NCBI GenBank assembly: GCA_965117035.1
Contig: OZ220748.1
Span: 1,054,001-1,118,000 of the forward strand
Origin: CAZENU01 sp965117035
GTDB lineage: Bacteria; Chloroflexota; Dehalococcoidia; Lucifugimonadales; CAZENU01
Reading direction: 5' to 3'
DNA length: 64,000 bases
The number at the start of each line of letters is the position of its first letter. Within the stretch, counting starts at the first letter, position 1. Below, piece by piece: positions 1-8,727 of this stretch. The notes beneath the pieces are model-generated. The model saw nothing but the letters and a program-made list of their open reading frames with translations, searched no databases and was not told where the DNA came from. The position numbers were made by a program, and so were the translations under genes.

Positions 1-574
1 ACGCCTTGAAGTCCGCCGCGGTGATCGGTGTCCCGTCCTGGAACACCGCGTCCTCGCGCAGCTTCATCGTCCAGACGGTCATCTCCTCGTTCGACGTGAT
101 GGCCGTGGCGATCCAGGGCACCACCTCGCCCTTCTCGTTCAGCATGAACGGCGTGCCGAAGACATGCGTCGAGAAGAACCTGTTGCCGCCGCCGTCGCGC
201 CACGGCGCCATCGTGCTGCGCATCCGGCCGGGCGCCGTCACCACCTGCGAGTCGTGCAACTCCACGCCCGGCACGACCGGCCTCGGCAACGGCTGGACGC
301 CGCCCGCAACGGCTGTGGCTGTGGCGCCTACGGCGACGGCGGCATCGGACTCGGCGGTCTGCGTCGGCAGCGGAGTGTTCGCGGCCGTGGGTATCACGGC
401 AGCCGTCGGCGCGGCGGTAGGAAGCGTCGACGGCGCGGTCTCCGCCGGCTGCACTGCCGCAGCCGGAGTCGGCGCCGGCTCCGATGGCGCGTCTCGGGCG
501 CAGCCGGTGGCGGCAAGAACAGCGACAGCCGCCGCCGCCGCAAGAAACACAGCCATCGCCGGTCTCCACGTCAT
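1..574 (-). CDS. ABC transporter solute-binding lipoprotein (family 5), N-terminal part
   Basis: First 191 codons of a peptide/nickel-type (SBP family 5) binding protein; the gene runs off the left edge. The start is the ATG at 574, preceded by GGAAGAGAAGG. Residues 1-25 form a lipoprotein signal ending in a lipobox with Cys25 (AATGC), followed by a long Ala/Thr/Pro linker to about residue 100. The mature start of the fold contains MTVWTMKLREDAVFQDGT, closely matching the protein at 36162-38003, so the two are paralogues. It would be membrane-anchored and would deliver an unknown solute to an ABC permease. The substrate cannot be told from this piece. Confidence 0.85.
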   Translation of the reverse strand, partial: MTWRPAMAVFLAAAAAVAVLAATGCARDAPSEPAPTPAAAVQPAETAPSTLPTAAPTAAVIPTAANTPLPTQTAESDAAVAVGATATAVAGGVQPLPRPVVPGVELHDSQVVTAPGRMRSTMAPWRDGGGNRFFSTHVFGTPFMLNEKGEVVPWIATAITSNEEMTVWTMKLREDAVFQDGTPITAADFKA

Positions 575-717
575 GCTGATCGTCCCTTCTCTTCCAGGCA
601 ATGTCCGCCGGACCTACATTCCCATCGTCGCAGGTTGCGGATTCTTGTCAATGCCTAGGAGTCCGAGGCATGAGGGCGGTGCCGTCGGCGCACGGGAAGC
701 GGGTTGCGGAGGGGGAT

Positions 718-871
718 GTTCACCCTCACCCCAGCCCTCTCCCGTCGAGGGAGAGGGAGTTTCTTCTTGCGCAACTACCGGGATCGCGGACTCTCCCGTC
801 GAGGGAGAGGGAGTTTCTTCTTGCGCAACTACCGGGATCGCGGACGGTCTCGTCGAGGGAGAGGGAGAAAG
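718..871. repeat. 54-bp tandem repeat built on a GGGAGAGGG palindrome
   Basis: About 2.4 copies of a 54-bp unit lie in the gap 575-903; the core CGTCGAGGGAGAGGG begins at 743, 797 and 851. The first two copies are almost identical. The left flank (CACCCTCACCCCAGCCCTCTCCC) is the same palindromic motif found dispersed at 5058-5133, 40985-41034 and 43262-43290. The rest of the gap shows no gene I can support. Confidence 0.85.
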
Positions 872-903
872 ACGCGAGGCGCGGGGTCGATTGTCCAGAC
901 CGG

Positions 904-2082
904 CTACCTGAGCCAGGGCCGGTAGACGCGGCCGCGGAGGACGGTGCTGACGTGGGACAGGCGGCGCGTCGCCTCGAAGCGGACGCCGGGCTCCCAACGC
1001 GTCGACCCCAGCGCGGTCATCGTGGTGAGGCGGTCGACCAGATCGAATCGTCCCTCCTCCAGCCGGAGGACGGCGGCGTCGCCCTCGGCGCCGACGTGCA
1101 GCGTGCCGAGGCTGTCGTCGAGGCCGAGCGCGCGGGCCGGCGTCCCGGTAGACCGGCGTATGACGTCCTCCAGCGGCAGGCCGAGGTGCAGCATCTTGGT
1201 CATCGTGGTGAGCAGGTCGTAGACGGGGCCATCGATGCTGGCGGTGTGCACGTCGGAGGAGATCGTGTCGGGCAGCAGCCCGTGCGCGACGGCCTTCTCG
1301 GCGGCCTTCAGCGAGAAGCCGCCCCCGCCGTGGCCGAGGTCGACGACCACGCCCCTGCCCTGCGCCTCCGCCAGGCCTTCCAGCACGGCGCCGGACTCCT
1401 CCAGCACGCCGTCCTCGAAGCCGTGGAAGCAGTGGGTGACGACGTCGCCCGCCCTGAGCATCCGCAGCAGCGTGGGCAGCGGCGACGGGGTGTTGCCGAC
1501 GTGCACCATGACGAGGCCGCCGATGCGCTCAGCCGCCTCCAGCGCCCTGTCGAGCATCTCCACGTCGTCCGAGTCGCCGACGAGATGGCGCCCAAGCCTG
1601 GCCTTGACGCCCTTGACGTAGTCCCGGTTCGCCAGCCCCGCCTCGACCGCAAGCTCGACGTCGGCCCAGCGGTCGTCCTCGAGCTCGCCTATCGTCGGCG
1701 AGATGATCCCCATGGCGGAGATGTTCAGCAGCGCGTAGAGCCGCGTGTCGGCCCGCGCCAGCGTGTGCCTGCGGAAAGCGCCGAACGTCAGCGCGCCCGC
1801 GGAGCCCGCGTCGAGCGCGGTCGTGACGCCCCTCGCGGCGTTGCTGACGTCCGGGTCGACGCCGTAGGTCGACACGCCCCAGTAGGCGTGGACGTGAAGG
1901 TCGATCAGGCCGGGCGTCACGAACAGCCCGTCTGCGTCGAGCACCTCGGCGGCGTCGGAGGCGTCGAGCGACGGCTCGACCGCGGCGACCTTCCCTCGCG
2001 CCATCGCCACATCCAGCCTGTCGGCGAGTCCCTGTGACGGGTCTATGACGGTGCCGCCCCGTATCAGCAGATCGTATTTCAC
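904..2082 (-). CDS. amidohydrolase/deacetylase-type metallohydrolase
   Basis: 392-residue amidohydrolase-superfamily protein of the group often annotated amidohydrolase/deacetylase or dihydroorotase-like (COG3964 type). The GTG at 2082 is chosen because AGGAGA sits just upstream and the protein then begins MKYDLLIRGGTVID, the usual beta-sandwich start. The metal-binding H-x-H is at residues 63-65 (GLIDLHVHAYWG). Later segments resemble the TIM-barrel strands with metal His (MVHVGN, THCFHG) and Asp (SSDVHT). The family hydrolyses C-N bonds such as those of N-acyl amino acids; the substrate is unknown here. Downstream of it (lower coordinates) lie only repeats. Confidence 0.85.
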   Translation of the reverse strand: MKYDLLIRGGTVIDPSQGLADRLDVAMARGKVAAVEPSLDASDAAEVLDADGLFVTPGLIDLHVHAYWGVSTYGVDPDVSNAARGVTTALDAGSAGALTFGAFRRHTLARADTRLYALLNISAMGIISPTIGELEDDRWADVELAVEAGLANRDYVKGVKARLGRHLVGDSDDVEMLDRALEAAERIGGLVMVHVGNTPSPLPTLLRMLRAGDVVTHCFHGFEDGVLEESGAVLEGLAEAQGRGVVVDLGHGGGGFSLKAAEKAVAHGLLPDTISSDVHTASIDGPVYDLLTTMTKMLHLGLPLEDVIRRSTGTPARALGLDDSLGTLHVGAEGDAAVLRLEEGRFDLVDRLTTMTALGSTRWEPGVRFEATRRLSHVSTVLRGRVYRPWLR

Positions 2083-2129
2083 GTCTTCTCCTGTAGCGGT
2101 TGGCCGATGCGGTGCGGGGTCGATGACCG

Positions 2130-2240
2130 GGTGGGCCGTTCTCGCCGACCAGCGCCCTTCGATACACCCCGCCGAAGCGTCGGGGCACTCAGCGCGAGCG
2201 GTTCTTGGGGACGAAGCGTCGGGGGACCCGGGGCGAGCGG
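2130..2240. repeat. dispersed repeat with 39-bp tandem duplication
   Basis: In the gap 2083-2275, GAAGCGTCGGGGCACTCAGC and a diverged copy are repeated at 2174-2201 and 2213-2240. The text resembles the common intergenic family with CCTTCGA...GGGCGAGCGG wording seen in many Chloroflexota genomes. No gene is supported here. Confidence 0.6.
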
Positions 2241-2275
2241 AGCCCCAGGCGCACGTAGAAGGGTCCCACGGCACG

Positions 2276-2806
2276 TCATGCCGGCGCCGCCAGGAACCGC
2301 CGGATGTGACGGGCGATCTCGTGTTCTTCTTCCAGGCTGACCTGTACGTCGCGCTCAGGCTTGGTCGGAGTCTTGCCCTCCAGGACGGCGAGATGGGGAG
2401 GACCGGTCCCCCAGTCGCTGCCGACCCGACGGCGCGGCACCACGTGCATGTGGAAGTGCGGGACCTGCTGGCCGGCGACGACGCCGTTGTTCTGGATCAG
2501 GTTGAGCCCGTCCGGGTCGTACGCGCGAACGAGCGCGTCGGCGACGCGCCGGACGGTGTGGAAGACGGCGGCGGCTTCATCGTCGGTAAGGTCCAGCAGC
2601 GTCGGGGCGTGCCGCCTGGCGATGACGTAGACCTGCCCGCGCTCGTATTGCATCCAGTTCACGAGCGTGAGCGTCCGTTCAGTCTCCTCGACGACCGCCT
2701 TCTCAGTCCGGCCCGCGACCGCCTCGCAGAAGTAGCACGGACCGCCGGGAGCGGCGATCTTGCCCCTGTCCGCGCCTCCGGGTCCTGTCGGGACTTCGAT
2801 AGGCAT
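2276..2806 (-). CDS. HIT family hydrolase
   Basis: 176-residue histidine-triad protein. The catalytic triad HFHMHVV is at residues 117-123, and CYFC at 24-27 is the N-terminal half of the zinc site found in many bacterial HIT proteins. HIT proteins hydrolyse or transfer nucleotidyl groups from dinucleoside polyphosphates or nucleoside phosphoramidates; the exact substrate is not predictable. The protein is slightly longer than the usual 110-150 residues because of an N-terminal tail. Its stop is 193 bp upstream of the amidohydrolase start on the same strand, and the small gene at 2856-3083 lies just upstream, so co-transcription is possible. Confidence 0.9.
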   Translation of the reverse strand: MPIEVPTGPGGADRGKIAAPGGPCYFCEAVAGRTEKAVVEETERTLTLVNWMQYERGQVYVIARRHAPTLLDLTDDEAAAVFHTVRRVADALVRAYDPDGLNLIQNNGVVAGQQVPHFHMHVVPRRRVGSDWGTGPPHLAVLEGKTPTKPERDVQVSLEEEHEIARHIRRFLAAPA

Positions 2807-2855
2807 TGACGCGACCTCCGGGGGCTGCCGGGCGCTTGCGGCGCGGCCGGGAGGC

Positions 2856-3083
2856 TCAGCTTATCGCGGCGTGCAGGTTGCGGGCCGCCAGCTCCTCGAT
2901 GACGGTCTCGCGGGCCGTGTCCTCAGACCACGGCGTCGGCAGCTCGTTGGTGCCGAACATCTTGATGATGTGCTGGTCCGGCTCGCCGTCCACGAAGTGG
3001 GTCGTCATCCAGGTGCCGTCCTTGAGGACAACCTTGATCTCCTTTTCGCCGCCCGAGCTGCGGCCGAAGCTGACGTAGCTCAT
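2856..3083 (-). CDS. small conserved-looking hypothetical protein
   Basis: 75-residue protein, not recognised. The start ATG at 3083 follows GGGAGGAGACG, a strong ribosome-binding site, which is the main evidence that it is real. The sequence is soluble and charged, with a central WMTTHFVDGEPDQHIIKMFG segment and a C-terminal helix rich in Glu and Ala. No Cys, signal peptide or membrane segment. It sits 49 bp upstream of the HIT gene on the same strand and may be co-transcribed with it. Confidence 0.6.
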   Translation of the reverse strand: MSYVSFGRSSGGEKEIKVVLKDGTWMTTHFVDGEPDQHIIKMFGTNELPTPWSEDTARETVIEELAARNLHAAIS

Positions 3084-3164
3084 CGTCTCCTCCCATGCTG
3101 GCTGCGGCAGACATTCTAGGAGCGCCCGCCCCGCCGGTCAACATGTCGCGCGGCAGGTCCCTTG

Positions 3165-3285
3165 GCGATTGTCGCCCTGAACGGCGTGAAGGGCCTTGGG
3201 TCGAGGCGGGCCGCGTCGTGGTCAAGTCGTGGAACCCCCGCCCCAGGTCCCTCGCTGCGCTCGGGACGACAATGCCGGGGCCGAC
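3165..3285. repeat. dispersed intergenic repeat, inverted ends
   Basis: The 380-bp gap 3084-3463 holds a repeat bounded by GATTGTCGCCCTGAACGGCG and, inverted, GGTCCCTCGCTGCGCTCGGG followed by ACGACAATG. This is the CATTGTCGTCCCGAGCGCAG style element frequent in Chloroflexota assemblies. No gene is seen in the gap. Confidence 0.55.
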
Positions 3286-3463
3286 GCCAGCCACCAGCGT
3301 ATAAGGTGACCATGCGCTCGCGCACCCGTTGCCTCCCAATCAACCCAATCCCCTAATCCCACGAATCCCGGTTCAGACGTTCCCTGCCCCGGGGACTTCC
3401 CCGAACCGGCCGCGCCCTGTAGCATTGCGCCAAGCCGATGCAACAGTCCTCCGGAGGGCCGCC

Positions 3464-5041
3464 ATGACCCAGCTGCAAGACGTCAACACCAGGGACATCC
3501 GCGACGCCATCGAGCTTGGGTGCCGCGCCATGTCGAACGCGTTCAACGCGGACGACGGCGACATCCCGTACGGCGGCGCCAGCGTCCGACCGGTGGCCGC
3601 GCTCGGAGGCAGCTCCGAGGCCCACTCGCCCGGACGGCACCTGAACGCCATGCTCAACGGCGAGGACGCGGCCGGCGTACGACTGGACGAGGACGCGGTC
3701 GACAAGCAGGCGCGCGCGGCCTTCTTCTCCTACAGCGTCGCCCCGCTGCCGCTCCACCGCGCCGAGCCGGACGGCAGCCCCATCGTGCTGATGGACCACA
3801 ACGTGCGCGAGGGCTTCCACGCCCTCTACTCCCTGGCGAAGTACCGCGACTCGGCAAAGGCCCGCCGGCTCGCCGAGGCGAGCATAGCGGCGATATTCGA
3901 GTACTGGGTGCCGGACGGCGAGTGGGACGGCGACCGTCTGTCCAGCGACTTCGGAATGACCCCGCTGGCGCCGGGCTACCTGACGTTCGTCAGCCGCGTC
4001 GGCCGGTCGATCGGGCCGCTCGTGAAGCACTACCGGGCGACCGGGCACGGGCCGGCCCTGGAGCTGGCGCTGCTGCTCAAGGACAGGGCGCTCGACGAGG
4101 CGTTTCGGGCCGACGGCGCCTACGACGACACGCGCTTCGGCGGCCACTGCCACTCGACGACCTGCGTCATGTCCTCGCTTGCGCAGCTCGCCGACCTGAC
4201 GCGCGACTCGTTCCTGATGACACGGGTGAAAGCCTTCTACGACAACGGGCTCTGGGAGATACGGGACGAGATCGGATGGAGCATCGAGGGCAGCCGACCG
4301 GAAGAGGACTCCAACCGAGGCGAGGCGAACAACACAGGCGACATCCTCGAGACCGCGCTGATCCTCGGCCGATGGGGCCACACGGAGTATTTCCACGACG
4401 CCGAGAGGATACTGCGCTGCCACCTGCTGCCGTCGCAGCTCCGCGACGTCTCGTTCATCGTGGAGCCGCCGAACCCGGACAACGTCGACGGCAGGAAGAA
4501 CGTGGCCGAGCGGCTGCGCGGCGGCTTCGGGTTCCCCTCGCCGTACGGCCACGAGCCGCTCGGCATCATGCAGTCGTCCAAGCCCAGGGTCGGCTTCAAC
4601 CTGGACATCGTCGGCGGCGCCGTCGCGTCGCTATGCGAGGCCTACAGGGACGTGACGCGGAGGGACGACGCCGGGCACTGGGTGCACATGCTGTTCGACC
4701 ACGAGACCGACTCGGTCAGGGTCGAGTCGCCCTACACGCACTCGGCGCTGCGCGTGACCGTGAAGCGCCCCGCGCCGCTGTTCGTCCGCGTGCCGCCGTG
4801 GGTCGACCCCGCCGCCGCGACGGTCGACGGCGTGAGAGGCGGAGCGAGGGTCTCCAACGGCTACTTCTTCGTCCCGGAGCCCCCGGTCAACCGGCCTGTC
4901 AGCTTCGAGTTCCCGCTGGCGGAGTCCGAGATCGTGCTGAAGAACCCCACGGGCGACGTCCGGACGCGTCTACGCGGCGACGAGGTGACGGCGATGGACA
5001 ACCTGGGCGCCGACCTCACCTTCTTCGACCCGATCGACTGA
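3464..5041 (+). CDS. GH127-like (alpha/alpha)6-barrel protein
   Basis: 525 residues. The start ATG at 3464 follows CCGGAGGGCC. The first 390 residues are helical with features of six-hairpin glycosidase barrels (FGGHCHSTTCVMSSLAQLAD; MDHNVREGFHALYSLAKYRD). The last 110 residues look like the beta-sandwich of GH127/DUF1680 beta-L-arabinofuranosidase relatives (LFVRVPPWVDP). No signal peptide, so probably cytoplasmic. I could not identify the Cys-rich zinc/nucleophile cluster of true GH127 enzymes, so enzymatic activity is open. The gene stands alone, with palindromic repeats after its stop. Confidence 0.65.
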   Translation: MTQLQDVNTRDIRDAIELGCRAMSNAFNADDGDIPYGGASVRPVAALGGSSEAHSPGRHLNAMLNGEDAAGVRLDEDAVDKQARAAFFSYSVAPLPLHRAEPDGSPIVLMDHNVREGFHALYSLAKYRDSAKARRLAEASIAAIFEYWVPDGEWDGDRLSSDFGMTPLAPGYLTFVSRVGRSIGPLVKHYRATGHGPALELALLLKDRALDEAFRADGAYDDTRFGGHCHSTTCVMSSLAQLADLTRDSFLMTRVKAFYDNGLWEIRDEIGWSIEGSRPEEDSNRGEANNTGDILETALILGRWGHTEYFHDAERILRCHLLPSQLRDVSFIVEPPNPDNVDGRKNVAERLRGGFGFPSPYGHEPLGIMQSSKPRVGFNLDIVGGAVASLCEAYRDVTRRDDAGHWVHMLFDHETDSVRVESPYTHSALRVTVKRPAPLFVRVPPWVDPAAATVDGVRGGARVSNGYFFVPEPPVNRPVSFEFPLAESEIVLKNPTGDVRTRLRGDEVTAMDNLGADLTFFDPID

Positions 5042-5057
5042 GGTTTGCCTAGTCTCG

Positions 5058-5133
5058 CTTGACGGGAGAGGACTGAGGTGAGGGTGAGCCTTGTACGCCC
5101 CCTCACCCTAACCCTCTCCCGCGTGGGGAGAGG
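5058..5133. repeat. palindromic intergenic repeat (GGGAGAGG family)
   Basis: Two oppositely oriented copies of the CTCACCCTAACCCTCTCCC motif face each other across a short spacer (GGGAGAGGACTGAGGTGAGG at 5065 onward, CTCACCCTAACCCTCTCCC at 5101-5119), then GGGGAGAGGGGA. The RNA could form a long hairpin just after the stop of the upstream gene, so it may double as a terminator or mRNA stabiliser. Confidence 0.75.
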
Positions 5134-5228
5134 GGACTCCAGTCGCCTCCGCCCACAGCCCAAGCGCCGGCGCGCGGCGCTATGGTAAGGTGGCAGGCGA
5201 CCGGACCTCGAAGGAAGGCTGACGACCC

Positions 5229-5723
5229 ATGCAGGACCTCGCCCCGCTGGCCGAGACCGTCGGCGCGCTGCTGAAGGAGCGCGGACACACCGTCGCCATC
5301 GCCGAGTCGTCGGCGGGCGGGCTCGTGTCCGCCGCGCTGCTGGCGGTGCCCGGCGCGTCGGCCTACTTCCGCGGCGGCGCCGTCGTCTACACGAGGACGG
5401 CCCAGCGCGGCCTGCTGCGCGTCCCCGACGAGGCGATGGAGGGCATGCGCGCCAGCACCGAGGAGTACGCCCTGCTCAACGCCCACACGGTCCGCGATCT
5501 GCTGGGCGCGACGTGGGGGCTGGCCGAGACCGGCGCCAGCGGGCCGACCGGGAACCGCTACGGCGACGATCCCGGACACGCCTGCATCGCCGTCGCCGGC
5601 CCGGTCGAGGCGGCCATCACCCTCGAGACCGGCGACACCGACCGCGAAGCCAACATGTGGACGTTCACCAAGGCGGCCCTCGACCTGCTGGAGCAGTGCG
5701 TCAGCGACGCCGGCCAGACCTGA
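5229..5723 (+). CDS. CinA C-terminal domain amidohydrolase
   Basis: 164 residues, the stand-alone size of CinA-C/PncC (nicotinamide-nucleotide amidase, which deamidates NMN in NAD recycling). Signature stretches are AIAESSAGGLVSAALLAVPG near residue 21, FRGGAVVYT, and GLAETGASGPTGNRYG near residue 97. The serine in AESSAGG is the expected nucleophile region. Start ATG at 5229 with GGAAGG upstream. The following SDR gene begins 35 bp after its stop on the same strand, so the two may form an operon. Some CinA-C relatives in Chloroflexota sit with unrelated dehydrogenases, so NMN specificity is likely but not certain. Confidence 0.85.
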   Translation: MQDLAPLAETVGALLKERGHTVAIAESSAGGLVSAALLAVPGASAYFRGGAVVYTRTAQRGLLRVPDEAMEGMRASTEEYALLNAHTVRDLLGATWGLAETGASGPTGNRYGDDPGHACIAVAGPVEAAITLETGDTDREANMWTFTKAALDLLEQCVSDAGQT

Positions 5724-5758
5724 ACCAAGAACACTCATACGACCAGGAGACGCTACCA

Positions 5759-6514
5759 ATGAGCTCGAACGGACGCGTGGCCATCGTTACCGGAGGCGGA
5801 ACGGGGATCGGCAGGCACTCGGCGCTCGCGCTGCTGCGCGACGGCTACTCGGTCGTCATAGCGGGCCGGCGCATGGAGCCGCTGGAGGAGACGGTGGAGG
5901 CGGCCGGCGCGGGCGCGGCCATCCTCGCCGTCCAGACGGACGTAGGCGACCCCGAGTCGGTCCGCGCGCTGTTCGCGAAGACGAAGGAGGCGTTCGGCCG
6001 GCTCGACGTGCTGTTCAACAACGCGGGCCACGGCGCCACGAAGGTGCCGATGGAGGACCTGCCCTACGAGGACTGGCAGCGCGTCGTCGACACCAACCTG
6101 ACCGGGACGTTCCTGTGCACGCAGCAGGCGATCAAGATCATGAAGGCGCAGGAGCCGATGGGCGGCCGCATCATCAACAACGGCTCCATCTCCGCCCACG
6201 TGCCGCGGCCCGACTCGGCCCCCTACACCTCCACCAAGCACGCGATCACCGGCCTCACCAGGTCGACCTCTCTCGACGGCCGCAAGTACAACATCGCCTG
6301 CGGCCAGATAGACATCGGCAACGCCGCCACCCCCATGACCGCGAAGTCGGCGCAGGGCAGCCAGCAGCCCAACGGCTCGATGATGGTCGAGCCGACATTC
6401 GACGTCGAGCACGTCGCCGACACGATCGTCAACATGTCCAACCTGCCGCTCGACACGAACGTCCAGTTCATCACGATCATGGCTTCCGACATGCCGTACA
6501 TCGGCCGCGGATAG
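5759..6514 (+). CDS. SDR family oxidoreductase
   Basis: 251-residue classical short-chain dehydrogenase. The Rossmann motif is TGGGTGIG near residue 13, NNAGHG follows at about 86, and the catalytic Y-x-x-x-K is Y156-K160 (YTSTK) with the Ser in NNGSIS. An NAD(P)H-dependent alcohol/ketone conversion is expected; the substrate is unknown. Start ATG at 5759 has ACCAGGAGACG upstream. It lies between cinA-like and a second SDR (34 bp downstream), all in one direction. Two adjacent but diverged SDRs are typical of catabolic islands in SAR202-type genomes. Confidence 0.9.
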   Translation: MSSNGRVAIVTGGGTGIGRHSALALLRDGYSVVIAGRRMEPLEETVEAAGAGAAILAVQTDVGDPESVRALFAKTKEAFGRLDVLFNNAGHGATKVPMEDLPYEDWQRVVDTNLTGTFLCTQQAIKIMKAQEPMGGRIINNGSISAHVPRPDSAPYTSTKHAITGLTRSTSLDGRKYNIACGQIDIGNAATPMTAKSAQGSQQPNGSMMVEPTFDVEHVADTIVNMSNLPLDTNVQFITIMASDMPYIGRG

Positions 6515-6548
6515 CCCCCTGCCCGACTCCACTCCCAGGAGACCTCGC

Positions 6549-7352
6549 ATGACACAGAGCAACGAGCCGACGGTACAGGAGCTGTTCGACCTGACCGGCA
6601 GGGCCGCGCTGATAACCGGCGGCTCCGGCTGGCTCGGGACGTCGTTCGCCAACGCGCTGGCCGAGGCGGGCGCCTCGGTCGTCGTGTCGAGCCGCGACAG
6701 GGAGCGCGCCCAGGAGACGGCCGCAGGGCTGCCCAGCCCCGGCGGCGCCGTCCACCACGGGGTCCGGCTCGACCACATGGACGCGGACTCGATAGACGAG
6801 GGCTTCCGCGACGCCGTGGCCGCCGCCGGCAAGATCGACGTGCTGGTCAACAACGGCATCGAGGCGCACTCCAGGGACATCGCCGACGAGACGTTCGAGG
6901 GGTTCGCCCGCCACCAGGCCAACAACGCGGGCTACTTCGCGCTGGCGCGGCTGGTGCGCGACCACGCCGTCGAGCGCGGCGCGCCAGCCAGCGTGGTCAT
7001 GATCGGCTCCATGTACGGCATGGTCGGCTCGTACCCGGACGCCTACGAGGGCCTCGACTTCCGCAGCCCCGTCGCCTACCACGCGCTGAAGGGCGGCACG
7101 CTCCACCTGACCCGCCACCTCGCCGTCTACTGGGCGCAGGACAACGTCCGCGTCAACTGCATCAGCCCCGGCCCCTTCCCCAAGGACGTGGTGATGGAAG
7201 AGGTGATCGCGCGCCTGTCGGCCAAGTCCCCGATGAAGCGCCTCGGCCAGCGACGCGAGCTCAAGGGCGCGCTGCTGCTGCTTGCCAGCGACGCCGGCTC
7301 GTACATGACCGGCGCCAACATCCCGGTGGAGGGCGGCTGGACCGCCTGGTGA
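6549..7352 (+). CDS. SDR family oxidoreductase
   Basis: 267-residue SDR. The glycine-rich motif is slightly non-canonical (TGGSGWLG), resembling the group that includes gluconate-5-dehydrogenase-like and sugar-processing SDRs. NNGIEAH replaces the usual NNAG. The catalytic pair is Y177-K181 (YHALK) with Ser in MIGSMYG. The C-terminal ANIPVEGGWTAW is typical for the family. Start ATG at 6549, preceded by CCAGGAGACC. Same direction and close behind the preceding SDR, probably the same transcript. Substrate unknown. Confidence 0.9.
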   Translation: MTQSNEPTVQELFDLTGRAALITGGSGWLGTSFANALAEAGASVVVSSRDRERAQETAAGLPSPGGAVHHGVRLDHMDADSIDEGFRDAVAAAGKIDVLVNNGIEAHSRDIADETFEGFARHQANNAGYFALARLVRDHAVERGAPASVVMIGSMYGMVGSYPDAYEGLDFRSPVAYHALKGGTLHLTRHLAVYWAQDNVRVNCISPGPFPKDVVMEEVIARLSAKSPMKRLGQRRELKGALLLLASDAGSYMTGANIPVEGGWTAW

Positions 7353-7455
7353 CGGCCGGCCGGCCGCCGGCGGCGACGTGATATCCTGTGCCGTCCACGG
7401 GACAAGCCCGCGAATCGCCCGCCCTCGCCGCGGGCGCGACGACGACGAGGTGAAC

Positions 7456-8727
7456 ATGGCCCGCGCCGACGATGCCCTGGCCGCCGAGCTTCGCCAGCTT
7501 GCCGAGCAGAACGCCGTGCTGGCCGAGATCGGCCGCATCATCACCTCCTCGCTCGACATCAGCGAGATATACCCCCTGTTCGGCGAGCAGGTCCGCAGGC
7601 TCATCCCGTTCGACCGGATCGACATAGTCACCGCGGACCTCGAGAAAGGCACCCTCACCGTCGAGTACATACACGGCATGGACATCGAGACGGAGCGGGC
7701 CAGGGCGGGGTTCACGCGGCCGCTGCAGGGCTCGATGGTCGAGGCGATAGTGCAGCGCGACGCTCCCATAACGTTCACGGGCCGGACGCGGGAGGAGATG
7801 GGCGCCGACTTCCCGCCCGGCGTCGACTCCTGGGACGCCGGGATCCGCTCCGAGATACTCGTGCCCATGACCGCGGCAGGCAGCCCGATGGGCATGATCA
7901 GCCTCATGTCGACCGAGCCCTACGCCTACGAGCAGGCCCACGTCGACCTCGCCCAGCGCGTCAGCAACCAGATCTCGGGCGCGATCGCGATCGCCCGCCT
8001 CTACGCGCTCAGGGTGGAGATCGAAGACGAGCTCCGCCGGTCCAACGCCGATCTCGAGCAGTTCGCGTACGTCGCCTCCCACGACCTCCAGGAGCCGTTG
8101 CGCATGGTCGCGTCCTACATGCAGCTGCTGCGCCGCCGCTACGCCGACAAGCTCGGAGACGACGCGCAGGACTTCATCGAGTTCGCCGTCGACGGCGCAC
8201 AGCGGATGCAGCGCCTGATCGACGATCTCCTCGCCTACTCCCGCATCGGGACCAGGGGCAGCCCGCTGGAGCCGACCGACTCCGGGGAAGCACTGCTGCG
8301 CGCCATCGACATCCTCGAGCCCCGCATCGACGACAGGGACGCGGACGTCTCCCACGGGCGCCTGCCCAGGGTCAAGGGCGACTCCGGCCAGCTCGTCCAG
8401 CTCTTCCAGAACCTCCTCAGCAACGCGATCAAGTACTCACAACGCAGGCCGAGAATACGTGTAGAGGCCGAGGCCGTCGACGACGGCTGGCGGTTCTCGG
8501 TGAGCGACAATGGCATCGGGATCGAGTCCCAGTACAACGACCGCATCTTCGAGCTGTTCCGGAGGCTCCACGGGCGCGACGAGTACTCCGGGACCGGGAT
8601 CGGGCTCTCGATCTGCAAGAAGATCGTCGAGCGGCACGGCGGCGCCATGTGGGTCGAGTCGGAGCCGGGCGACGGGTCGACCTTCTACTTCACCCTGCAG
8701 CCAGTCGAAGAGGAAGCGAGCACATGA
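7456..8727 (+). CDS. GAF-domain sensor histidine kinase
   Basis: 423 residues. An N-terminal coiled segment leads into a GAF domain (about 20-170). A HisKA helix follows with the phosphorylated His209 in SHDLQEPLR, then a HATPase domain with N box (FQNLLSNAIKYS), DNGIGIE and GTGIGLSICKKIVERHGG boxes. It has no transmembrane segment, so it is a cytoplasmic sensor. The H-box type is that of phytochrome-like kinases, but I do not see a bilin Cys. ATG 7456 is chosen with GAGGTGA upstream. It overlaps the next response-regulator gene by ATGA, so the two are translationally coupled partners. Confidence 0.92.
   Translation: MARADDALAAELRQLAEQNAVLAEIGRIITSSLDISEIYPLFGEQVRRLIPFDRIDIVTADLEKGTLTVEYIHGMDIETERARAGFTRPLQGSMVEAIVQRDAPITFTGRTREEMGADFPPGVDSWDAGIRSEILVPMTAAGSPMGMISLMSTEPYAYEQAHVDLAQRVSNQISGAIAIARLYALRVEIEDELRRSNADLEQFAYVASHDLQEPLRMVASYMQLLRRRYADKLGDDAQDFIEFAVDGAQRMQRLIDDLLAYSRIGTRGSPLEPTDSGEALLRAIDILEPRIDDRDADVSHGRLPRVKGDSGQLVQLFQNLLSNAIKYSQRRPRIRVEAEAVDDGWRFSVSDNGIGIESQYNDRIFELFRRLHGRDEYSGTGIGLSICKKIVERHGGAMWVESEPGDGSTFYFTLQPVEEEAST

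Noticed and set aside
739..870. Regularly spaced repeats that could look like a small CRISPR array
   Set aside because: Period is 54 bp with whole-unit identity, so there are no distinct spacers, only about 2.4 copies, and no cas genes.
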